Shown: in pieces, positions 17,801 to 25,107 of the stretch
How the letters are laid out: each line of letters opens with the position of its first letter
Numbering within the stretch: the stretch's first letter is position 1
Program-made: the position numbers and the translations under genes
Notes under the pieces: model-generated
Database searches by the model: none
What the model saw: only the letters and a program-made list of their open reading frames with translations
Told to the model about the DNA's origin: nothing
NCBI GenBank assembly: GCA_964556395.1
Contig: CAZKVR010000006.1
Location: forward strand, 1-55,217
Source: WJKR01 sp964556395
GTDB taxonomy: Archaea > Nanobdellota > Nanobdellia > Woesearchaeales > WJKR01
Reading direction: 5' to 3'
DNA length: 55,217 nt

Positions 17801-20800
17801 CTGCCCGTCAGAGCAAGTCCCCATGGGGTCGTGTCCTCCTTGGCACTGGCACGCCTCCTGGTACGTCTCCGCAGCCGTCAGGTAGGAGCAGGTGTCGTTG
17901 ACGAAGCCGCTCGTGCCGCGGCACTCGTCACGGTACTCGTCCGCGTCGTCGTCCAGGCTTGCGTCCGCGGATTTCTCGCACTTGTCGTCTTGGTTGTCAT
18001 AAGACGTGTTGACAGGGGTGAAACACCAGCCGTCGTCGTCCGCTCCCACCCCGTCGTTGTCGCAGTATCCTGAAACGCACGCCTCGTCTTCTGAAGTGCC
18101 GGTGCCTTCATAGGTGTCGCCTTCGCACGTGGCTCCGTCCGAGAGCCTGTCCTCGCAGGTGCCCGTGCTGTCGCAATACTGGTTGTCGAGGCAGTCGTCG
18201 TTCTCAGTGCACAAGTCAGAGCAGCTTCCCGCGTCGCAGTGGTATCCGCTCTCGCAGTCATCGTCGTTGTAGCAGTCCTCCAGGTAGTCTTCCGCGGAGC
18301 AGTAGTCCGTCGCGCCGCTGTCTCCTGTTCCGAAGTCGTAGTAGTCATACGTGTTATAGTCGCCCGGGTCTATGCAGTTGGCGCTCGATCCCGCGTCGTA
18401 GCAGCACCCGCTGCAGCTTTGCGTGAGGTTCCCCACGTCAGGTCCTGATGAGCCGCCGCTCCCGTCGCATGCGAAGACGTCGTACTCCGGGTCTCCCAGG
18501 CCGTTCTCAGGGTTGTCTGGTTCCGAGCACCGGTCCGGGCTGTCGCTGCTCGCATAGTTGTCCGAGTCTCCCTCGACGTAGGGGTCTCCGCTGCCGCCGC
18601 TCTGGTCTACGGCGACGCTGCCGCTCGGGACGTCGTGGCTCCCTTCATCCTCGTAGTGCGTGCTGCTGTCGGTGTCGCAGTTACCGCTGCCGTCGCACTC
18701 CGCGTAGCGTCCGGTGTACGTGCACTCGCTTGCCGTCGCGTAGTAGTCGATGCTCCCGTCGCACGACGTTGCCGTGCTGCTCGCGTCGATTTCGGAGCAG
18801 CTGTTGTCGAGGACCTTGTTCGAAGAGGCCGTGATGGTGTTGGTGGCTGAGTCGGTGTTGTCGGTCCGGCAGCTGCCGCTCCCGTCGCACGACCTGAAGT
18901 ATTCCGTCGCGCTGCAGTCGCCCTCATCGCACGTCTCAGCGTAGTCGCAGTAGTCTGTTTGCGACACCGCTGTCACGCTCCCGCTTCCCGTGCACACGTA
19001 TCCCGAGTCGATGTTCTCCGTCGCGTCGTCGGTGTCGCAGCTGTAGCTTCCTCCTTCGCAGAACCCGTCACCGCCTCTTCTCACGCAGCTGGAGTCGCAG
19101 CTGTTCCAGTCGATGCTGCAGTCGTCCCAGAGGTCTTCGTCGTCTTCTTGGGGGCTGTATCCGAAGTCGGTGTTGGCTTCCGCGCATGTTTGGAGGTCTT
19201 GGCATGAGTAGTCTGATTCTCGGCAGTAGTCTCCGGAGCTGCAGTAGGCGCTCTGGCAGCAGCCGATGTCTCCTTTGTCGACGTCGCAGTTCCCGCCGCC
19301 GTCGCACGTGTAGCCCGTGTATCTCGTGTCGCCGCTGCAGTGGTCTGTCCCGCTGCAATACTGGCTGTCGACGCTGCAGCTGGTGCCGGTCTTGTAGTCG
19401 TCCTCGTTGATGACTTCTCCTGAGGCCGTGTTCCACGTGCTGTAGCTTTGCCTGTTGGTGTCGGTGCAGCTGGTTTCTCCCGCGGCGCATCCACGGTACC
19501 ACCTGTTTGCTGAACAGCTGTTGTCGTTGCAGTCGATGGTGCGGTCGCAGTAGTTGCCGCTGTCAGGGTCGACTTCGCTTCCGCCGCTGCACACGTAGCC
19601 GTCGTTTTCGAGGTTGCTGCTATCAGTGCCGCAGCTTCCAGGCCCTGTCTCGCCGCCTGCGCATGCGCCGTCGTTGCTCTTCGTCTTGGTGCACGTCCCG
19701 TCGCAGCCGTCCCAGCCGCTGTCGGTGCAGTCGTTCCAGAGGTCTTCGCCTTCTTCTTGGGCGCTGTAGCCGGTACCGCTGTTGGCTTCGGCGCATTGCG
19801 GGAGGTCTTGGCATGTGTTGTCCGAGTCCCGGCAGTACTCTCCGGGGGCGCAGTCGTTGCCGGTGTCGCATTCTACCGTGTCGAAACGCTGATCCTCGCT
19901 CGTAGGCCAGTTCCAGCCGGAGTTCCAATCGACATTGTCGCAAGACGAGTCTGCAGTGTTGCTACCGTATGCATCGCCCCAGTAATATGAGACGTCGTTA
20001 TCGTCGTATTCTCCGTAATCCGTGGCTAGAGTATAGCAGGCGTCCACCGTGACTGTTCCTGAACCGCCGCTGGCTGAACCGCTGGCGCTCGTCGAAGAGC
20101 TGGAGTCAATGGTGACGTACTCGTTGCCATAACTACTATCACCTCCTCTTTGGACTACATCGCTGCTGTAACCGTTGTAATCGCACCATTGGAAATAGCC
20201 ACGACGAGGGTTAGAATGATCATTGCTTGTGCCATAGTTAACAAGCATCAATACACGGCCGATGTTCTCATATCCGCATTCGTTGGTGACGCTCATGCTG
20301 TGGCATTGGACGTTCTCGTCATCACGGACGGCAGGGTCGTCTGTAGAAGAGATGTCATCATTATAAGTGCTTTGAGGATAGTAACAGCTGGAGGGGGAGC
20401 CGTCAGAGCATTTCTCGTACGCACCGCATGATTCTTGCGTCTGCCAGCTCTTCCAGCTTCCTTGGACGTCGCAGTTCCCGCTGCCGTCGCAGTAGTCGTC
20501 AGCATACCTTTTTTGGGCGTCGTCGCCGCAGCCCGTGCCGGCGCACTGGTAGTCGGTGTAGACGTCGACCTCGCAGGCTCCTGATACCTCGTCGCCGCCG
20601 CTGCAGACGTTGTCCGCTCCTACGGCTGTCCAGTCGTCTCCGACGTCGTAGTCGCAGTTCCCGCTCCCGTCGCAACGGTATTCGTCCCTTTTCTTCGAAC
20701 ACTTGTCAGAGCTGCACGAGTTATAGCTGCTGTAGCCGCACAGGTTCTGGTTGGTGTCGCAGCTGGTGCCGGTCTTGTAGGTGTTGCCGTCGATGACGTA

Positions 20801-23800
20801 GTCCTGCGGTGCGTTCCAAGAGCTGTAGCTTTGCCTGTTGGTGTCGGTGCAGCTAGTATCGCCTGCGGTGCATCCGCGGTACCACCTGTTTGCTGAACAT
20901 TCGTTGTCGTTGCAGTCGATGGTGCGGTCGCAGTAGTTGTCGCTGTCAGGATTCACTTCAGAACCACCGCTGCAGACCTTACCGTCAGTACTCAAATGAG
21001 AGGAATCAGTACCGCACTCATAACTACCGCCAGCGCAAGCGCCATCATTACTTTTGGTCTTCTCACAATCACCGTTGCAACCGTCCCAGCCGCTATCAGT
21101 ACAGTCATCCCAGAGATCTTCGCCATGGTCCTGAGGTTCATATCCAGTACCATCTTTAGCTTTAGCGCAAGTAGGAAGATTCTCACAAGTATTATCGTCA
21201 CCATCACAATACTCGCCACTGGCACAATCACTGGATTCAACACACTCAACGCATGTGATGGAATCATATCTGCCCCAAGTGCCATCCGCTGAAGCACAAG
21301 AACCACCAGTACACCCATAATCGTTTTCGTTCTCACAACGACATGCATTAGCGCCATCTTGAACAACAGAAAAATCCTCAACCGCATTACAACCCCTGAT
21401 AAGACGGCAATATGATTTGTGATATTTGGAGTCCTCACTTTCACCTGGTTCTTCGTCAGTATTAATCAATATATAGTTGCCATCACCGTCTTTAGGGTCG
21501 GTGTATGTGCCTGCGTCACAAGTGTTTGGTTGACAACTCACTCCAGTTTTATAACCTGACTCGTCACATTCAGCGTGAGGAGGACAATCAGAGTCAGAAG
21601 AACAAGATTCGCCGGGAGTGAAGGAATTGCATTCACCCTTAGCGCATATACCTTCATGCTTGTAACCAGAAGAGTCAACATCGGGATCGCAAGTATATCC
21701 ATTACCAGTGTCATCACAGCTATCATATAACTTACCAGTCATTTCAGCAACCTCGCCAGTATTGCATGCAGAACCAACACAAACACCATCAGCGGAAAAA
21801 CCACCTCTTAAAAAACCAGAGGCGCACTGGTCACCAGTATCGATAGAACTAACGTCACAACTACTATAATAATAATCAGATCCATTGTCAGCAGCCTCTG
21901 TTTTATCGCATGAATGAGTACCATCGTCATTGTCAGTACAAATACCAAAGGAATCATAACTCAGAGAAGAACCGTAAGGAGAACAGCGATCACCATTATT
22001 TGAAACGGAACAGCCAGCACAATCACCTTCTATACAAGCATAACCTTCCTGACAATGGTTACCACTTTCACAAGCCTGACCGGTGAAATTATCATCATCA
22101 GAGTCGTTGACGCTACTATCCTCGACACTGCCGACACTCAAGTTGTTAGTCACAACACCGTTCAAGGCGTTACCGACATCAAGGCGGGCGAAGGAACGAC
22201 CGCTACTGTTGAAAACAACACCGCTGTGAACAAGCAAGTCCTTGGTGGAATTGACAGACAACGAACTATCATCTTCGAATAATAACGAAGCGGCTCCTGC
22301 AACGAAAGGACTGGCAAAACTAGTACCGCTACCGACAACAGAACCACCGTCAACATCAACAGTGGAAATATCAACGCCAGGAGCAGCCAACAACGTGGCA
22401 TTGTTGAAATTAGAACCGCTCCACAACCCATCACTCTTTGTGGAGGCAGTAACTGGCAGAGCGCCAGAAGCGCAGGCAGGATTGACCAACGACGAAGAAC
22501 TGCCGTCGTTACCGCTGCTGGCAACGACCAGAATACCTTGAGAAGCGAGCTCGTTGACTTTTCTAGCGACTAAACGGCCATCACAAAAACCATCATAACT
22601 GCCTTCGCCCAGACTCAAGCTCACAACACTAACATCCTGGGAGCCGCACCACTCCAGTCCTGCCGCCACGTCACTCGAGTAGCCGACACCGTCGTCGTCC
22701 AGGACTTTACCGATGTAGTATGTCGCTCCCGGTGCGCTCTCGACGAGCGGGTAGAGTGTCATGGTGCCGTGTCCTTGCCTGTCGGTGATATCGTCGGTGT
22801 CATTGATGAAGTTGTGGACGTGCGCGTTTTCGCCTCGTGTCAGGTTGAGCGATTCTAGGTTTGCGCCCGTGTCGAGGGCGCATATCTTTTGGCCGGTGCC
22901 GTCGAGTCCGTATTCCGTGTAGGCTGCTGCGATGCCGGTGAGTTCTTTGCTCTCGCTCGTCAGTGCCTCTACCGGGTCGTCGAGCGTGATGCTTTCGACG
23001 TCGCTCGCGTTGAGGAGCGCTCCCAGGTCTTCTGGGGTTAGTTCTGCCGCTTTGAGGCCGTCGATCTCCCTTTGCACTTTCACGCGTCGTGGGATGTTTT
23101 TTCTGGCTTGTTCGCCTGCGGCTTCTGGTGCTGGTCCTTCCTCGTCGTCTCTTGTCGTTTTGATGAGCACTCGGACTTTCTTCTCGGAATCTTTTCGGAG
23201 ATTGTCGTACACCGCTTCTTCCGCTTTCCCTGCCGCTTCTTCCGGTATGGTGATGGTTTTCTTGCCGACTCGTATCTTTTTCGTATTCTCGGCTGGTCGT
23301 TGTGTCTTGTTCTCTGGCGTCTCGTTGTCTTGGGTGGTGATGGTGAACTCGTTGCTCTTGATGAGTTCGTCGCCGTCGGTGGCGTAGACTTGGTGGTCGT
23401 AGCTCCCTTCTTTCTGGGTGGTGATGGTGAGTTGTCTGTCTTTTATCTTCGTCTTGATGCCTTTCGTGTCTGGTTGGTCGTAGTAGGTGGCGCCTGTGAA
23501 GTGTTCGTCGAGGTGTATTGTTGTTTCCTCTTTCGCTTCTAGCGTGACGTCCTTGATGGGTGCGGTCTGGTTGAGCGGTTTCTCTTCTTCAGTCGTCGTG
23601 TAGGTGATGCTCGTGATGGTCGTCTCGCCTTCCGAGGTGATGATGAGTGTTCCTTCTGTTATTGGTTGGTGTGTGCACGTCTCGACGCAGGCTTCGGTGA
23701 ACGTCTTACTATTCTTGGTGGTCGTCGTGTTGTCTGTCTGGTTGCTGGTCTTGTTCGTCGTCTCTGGTTGTGTTCCTGTCTGGTTGTCCTCGTCTCTTCT

Positions 23801-24691
23801 GCTCGTGTTCGTCTCGTTGACGCTCTGGTTGATGGTGGTCTCGTTGGTGGCCGTGCGGTTGCTGGTTGTCGTCTCGTTCTTGGTGGTCGTCGTGTTGCCG
23901 CTTCGGTCCGTGTCGTTGTGGGGGGTGGTCGTGAGGTTTGCTGTCTCGTTGTTGGTGTGGTTGGTCGTCTCATCGTGAGTGGTGTTTGTGTTGTTGCCGC
24001 TCTGGTTTTTTATGGTCTCGTTGTTGTTCGTTTCATCGCTGGTGATGTTCGTCTTGTGGTCTTGGCTGGTCGTCTCGTTAGTGCTCTGGTTGCTGGTCTT
24101 GTTCGTCGTCTCTGGTTGTGTTCCTGTACGGTTGTTGTCAGTCGAATTGCTGGTGTTCGTGCTCGTCGTGGCGTTCTCTTGTCGTCCTGTTTTGTTTTCA
24201 GTCTTGTTTTCGTCCGTCGGGCCGGCCGGCTCTTCTGCGCTCTTGTTGCCGTCTTCGGTCACGTTCGTCCCGGTTCCGGCCACGTTGCCGGTGATGAGGT
24301 CGTCTTTCTCCTCATGGCTGTAGACGAGTAGTGTGCCGTTCGGAGTCTCCAACGATATCTCGAGCGTGTCCGCTTCGGTCTCGCCCGTGACTTTCAGGCT
24401 GGTGATGTTCTCGAGACCCAGTTCTGAGAGTGGCAGTCGTTCCGTCCCGTCGACGGTGATGTCTGTGTCGAGCGCTTGCTCTTCGCCGTCCGGGCCTGTG
24501 ATCATCCCTGTCAGGTTTCCTTGTTCTGAGACGAGCATGAGGCCTCCGATCAGGATGGCGAGCGTTAGAATGAGCAGCACGCCCTTGTGTGGGCGTGGCT
24601 TCCGCTGGGCGGAGGCGTAGGCTTCCTCCACCGCTTGTTCGAGCCCTGCTTCGGGGTTGTCCTCTACGCTTCTCGTTGCTCTTTCGTGCAT
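14870..24691 (-). CDS. giant membrane-anchored subtilase with Cys-rich, beta-helix and Ig/FN3-like modules
   Basis: About 3273 residues from the chosen ATG. Residues 36-53 form a single membrane helix (type II anchor). Residues 150-350 are a Thr/Asn low-complexity stalk packed with N-x-S/T sequons. An I9-like propeptide lies near 490-575. The S8 subtilase domain has Asp607 (ALDTGAN), His641 (GHGTM), Asn728 (SSGNDG) and Ser791 (GTSFASP), so it should be active. Residues 870-2460 are Cys-rich arrays with at least three homologous modules. Two almost identical Ig-like modules (about 2463-2548 and 2949-3034) flank a NosD-like right-handed beta-helix (about 2644-2848), and an FN3-like module follows. 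It is likely a surface protease or adhesin. A GTG at 24805 is an alternative start. ATG was preferred for AGGGGAAGG just upstream. Confidence 0.85.
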   Translation of the reverse strand: MHERATRSVEDNPEAGLEQAVEEAYASAQRKPRPHKGVLLILTLAILIGGLMLVSEQGNLTGMITGPDGEEQALDTDITVDGTERLPLSELGLENITSLKVTGETEADTLEISLETPNGTLLVYSHEEKDDLITGNVAGTGTNVTEDGNKSAEEPAGPTDENKTENKTGRQENATTSTNTSNSTDNNRTGTQPETTNKTSNQSTNETTSQDHKTNITSDETNNNETIKNQSGNNTNTTHDETTNHTNNETANLTTTPHNDTDRSGNTTTTKNETTTSNRTATNETTINQSVNETNTSRRDEDNQTGTQPETTNKTSNQTDNTTTTKNSKTFTEACVETCTHQPITEGTLIITSEGETTITSITYTTTEEEKPLNQTAPIKDVTLEAKEETTIHLDEHFTGATYYDQPDTKGIKTKIKDRQLTITTQKEGSYDHQVYATDGDELIKSNEFTITTQDNETPENKTQRPAENTKKIRVGKKTITIPEEAAGKAEEAVYDNLRKDSEKKVRVLIKTTRDDEEGPAPEAAGEQARKNIPRRVKVQREIDGLKAAELTPEDLGALLNASDVESITLDDPVEALTSESKELTGIAAAYTEYGLDGTGQKICALDTGANLESLNLTRGENAHVHNFINDTDDITDRQGHGTMTLYPLVESAPGATYYIGKVLDDDGVGYSSDVAAGLEWCGSQDVSVVSLSLGEGSYDGFCDGRLVARKVNELASQGILVVASSGNDGSSSSLVNPACASGALPVTASTKSDGLWSGSNFNNATLLAAPGVDISTVDVDGGSVVGSGTSFASPFVAGAASLLFEDDSSLSVNSTKDLLVHSGVVFNSSGRSFARLDVGNALNGVVTNNLSVGSVEDSSVNDSDDDNFTGQACESGNHCQEGYACIEGDCAGCSVSNNGDRCSPYGSSLSYDSFGICTDNDDGTHSCDKTEAADNGSDYYYSSCDVSSIDTGDQCASGFLRGGFSADGVCVGSACNTGEVAEMTGKLYDSCDDTGNGYTCDPDVDSSGYKHEGICAKGECNSFTPGESCSSDSDCPPHAECDESGYKTGVSCQPNTCDAGTYTDPKDGDGNYILINTDEEPGESEDSKYHKSYCRLIRGCNAVEDFSVVQDGANACRCENENDYGCTGGSCASADGTWGRYDSITCVECVESSDCASGEYCDGDDNTCENLPTCAKAKDGTGYEPQDHGEDLWDDCTDSGWDGCNGDCEKTKSNDGACAGGSYECGTDSSHLSTDGKVCSGGSEVNPDSDNYCDRTIDCNDNECSANRWYRGCTAGDTSCTDTNRQSYSSWNAPQDYVIDGNTYKTGTSCDTNQNLCGYSSYNSCSSDKCSKKRDEYRCDGSGNCDYDVGDDWTAVGADNVCSGGDEVSGACEVDVYTDYQCAGTGCGDDAQKRYADDYCDGSGNCDVQGSWKSWQTQESCGAYEKCSDGSPSSCYYPQSTYNDDISSTDDPAVRDDENVQCHSMSVTNECGYENIGRVLMLVNYGTSNDHSNPRRGYFQWCDYNGYSSDVVQRGGDSSYGNEYVTIDSSSSTSASGSASGGSGTVTVDACYTLATDYGEYDDNDVSYYWGDAYGSNTADSSCDNVDWNSGWNWPTSEDQRFDTVECDTGNDCAPGEYCRDSDNTCQDLPQCAEANSGTGYSAQEEGEDLWNDCTDSGWDGCDGTCTKTKSNDGACAGGETGPGSCGTDSSNLENDGYVCSGGSEVDPDSGNYCDRTIDCNDNSCSANRWYRGCAAGETSCTDTNRQSYSTWNTASGEVINEDDYKTGTSCSVDSQYCSGTDHCSGDTRYTGYTCDGGGNCDVDKGDIGCCQSAYCSSGDYCRESDYSCQDLQTCAEANTDFGYSPQEDDEDLWDDCSIDWNSCDSSCVRRGGDGFCEGGSYSCDTDDATENIDSGYVCTGSGSVTAVSQTDYCDYAETCDEGDCSATEYFRSCDGSGSCRTDNTDSATNTITASSNKVLDNSCSEIDASSTATSCDGSIDYYATASECTYTGRYAECDGSGNCDTDSSTHYEDEGSHDVPSGSVAVDQSGGSGDPYVEGDSDNYASSDSPDRCSEPDNPENGLGDPEYDVFACDGSGGSSGPDVGNLTQSCSGCCYDAGSSANCIDPGDYNTYDYYDFGTGDSGATDYCSAEDYLEDCYNDDDCESGYHCDAGSCSDLCTENDDCLDNQYCDSTGTCEDRLSDGATCEGDTYEGTGTSEDEACVSGYCDNDGVGADDDGWCFTPVNTSYDNQDDKCEKSADASLDDDADEYRDECRGTSGFVNDTCSYLTAAETYQEACQCQGGHDPMGTCSDGQAGCWENYDGSMNCCDGTDTECDGTDNYAACVSGTYRTNPDDYEEVCTCGGSDWDDTGIEFEAGVGDCCGDDADEHYNEATYDATMDGTADGTSACCDDNADCVDSSNCYTTADDHDTDGDGDTDYCSDGTWYDCDDDSQCGTGYYCNGNDCDEDSLDVTYEAPTPADGDRTTDNEVTINITVQSEGSDVDTCTLEWQGSNETMTKQGSGTTTTCHATKATTDGTDYDFKAYANNTVGTRANETERTIRENDEGQTEPYINPEFSTTLNDLNCSTNYTDAEDDMANITFTWYVAGSQAWTSTKEGINAGTNGIYDTLTYTNYTTGEEVTCEVTSHDGYEQEPAENDTITIGTACNYTLTEDRTLHEDVSDCLTNGLNIAGDGLTLDCAGYVIGGVGGFDGVNIEGRRNVTVEDCTIESFATGVRLARGVNDSMVKNNTIHNNTDAGLVLAGTENNTIMRNTITDNGDGSGPDAGIHTNDSTCDVIENNTITSSTYTDYHDYRNDQASDVSAPLQWWGTTDLSVIEEHIHDHADDQSLGVVDYCPILNATWPDGHATGGEVLRHRECDGNACTTDESDQGCCDEEADCIYQNTCYDNATAPVLIDGEGDSDYCEEGFWNDCGNDTHCDAGHYCDADLTCQPSSMTVAYEHPTPSDGDRTTDNEVTINITVQSEGSDVDTCTLEWQGSNETMTKQGSGTTTTCHATKATTDGTDYDFKAYANNTVGTRANETERTIRENALPDTPTPDYPEDGDEHFTNRTPRFNWTESNDADGDAVNYTFQLSLTDDFSTTLTDAQGLTDNQYEQSKLDFAQYFWRVQATDGYENTTWSETSNFTLAESVIITLVEDNVTFPSTLDPGDVEDTTDDLPQPFRVRNDGNTYADLVNASANQSLFERATLGTTYWQYRIDNVTGEEGAFDWSDSLTTWTPVNGTNTSLISRLNYTDERDEAEVEVYIEIPEVEPPGQKQASINFWWEESP
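15592..15846 (-). repeat. 255-bp direct repeat inside the giant gene, copy 1
   Basis: By eye this segment is identical, or nearly so, to 17050-17304 (offset 1458 bp, in frame). It encodes the Ig-like module containing DGDRTTDNEVTINITVQSEG. Confidence 0.85.
17050..17304 (-). repeat. 255-bp direct repeat inside the giant gene, copy 2
   Basis: This is the second copy of the Ig-like module. Nucleotide identity to 15592-15846 includes silent positions, while the DNA just outside both copies differs. Confidence 0.85.
19490..19590 (-). repeat. Cys-rich module repeat, copy B
   Basis: About 90 bp here (starting at CGCGGTACCACCTGTTTGCT on the plus strand) match 20873-20965 with few changes. Both encode the CSANRWYRGC / CDRTIDCND part of the Cys-rich module. 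Confidence 0.65.
20873..20965 (-). repeat. Cys-rich module repeat, copy A
   Basis: Partner of 19490-19590. A third, more diverged module lies around 18880-19250, so the Cys-rich region grew by tandem duplication of a module of roughly 150 residues. Confidence 0.65.
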
Positions 24692-24847
24692 CCTTCCCCT
24701 GCTCGTCGTTGTCGCATCGGTGTGCGCTGCATCTGGGGGGAGAGTGCTCTCGCGTGTAGGGCTGGTCTTCAAGTGGGGTTGAGAGGGCTTGTCGTCCTTG
24801 CACACCCGTCGTCGCTGCAGCCGGCACGGTCGCTGACTCTCTTGGCT

Positions 24848-24857
24848 TTTTAAAGGT
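24848..24857 (-). promoter_or_regulatory. putative promoter of the giant subtilase gene
   Basis: On the minus strand CCTTTAAAAAGCC is a good TATA box, with a start expected near 24825. A second TATA-like CTATTTAAAACG lies near 24885. The leader to the chosen ATG would be about 135 nt. Confidence 0.4.
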
Positions 24858-24959
24858 GGTTTGCTTATGTAGGCCTCGTTTTAAATAGGTTTTTGTTGTT
24901 CTCCTTCCAGTCACAACCATGATGGTCCTTTCCCGAGCCGTGGCAGGGGTCTGGAAACA

Positions 24960-24968
24960 CTTAAATAA
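24960..24968 (+). promoter_or_regulatory. TATA box of the leuS transcript
   Basis: CTTAAATAA is centred about 26 nt upstream of an ATG at 24991. This is the same spacing as at leaderless genes in this window, so the transcript should begin at or next to that ATG. Confidence 0.6.
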
Positions 24969-24990
24969 GACATCCCTCTTCTCACACTCC

Positions 24991-25035
24991 ATGACGACCA
25001 CCACGCAGCTGGTGTTGGCCCTTCTTCTGCGCTAG
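24991..25035 (+). CDS. putative Leu-rich leader peptide upstream of leuS
   Basis: A 14-codon ORF starts exactly where a leaderless message is predicted. It reads MTTTTQLVLALLLR then TAG. Five of 14 codons are Leu, including three in a row just before the end, and they use CTG, TTG, CTT, CTT and CTG. The next gene, 72 nt downstream, is leucyl-tRNA synthetase. The layout is like bacterial amino-acid attenuator peptides. No homologue is known to me in archaea. The peptide could instead be chance. Confidence 0.5.
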   Translation: MTTTTQLVLALLLR

Positions 25036-25078
25036 AGGCCGCTCTGTCTGACGGGCGGCGTTGGACGAGGACCTAGCG
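25030..25078 (+). promoter_or_regulatory. nested hairpins overlapping the leader-peptide stop codon
   Basis: CGCTAG at 25030-25035, which includes the TAG stop of the leader peptide, can pair with CTAGCG at 25073-25078. GCCGC at 25038-25042 pairs with GCGGC at 25055-25059 inside it. A ribosome on the Leu codons or stop would cover the outer 5' strand. The leuS Shine-Dalgarno (GGAGAGTGAT) follows about 14 nt later. Confidence 0.4.
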
Positions 25079-25107
25079 GTGAGAAGGGGCTGGAGAGTGA
25101 TGTCCCC

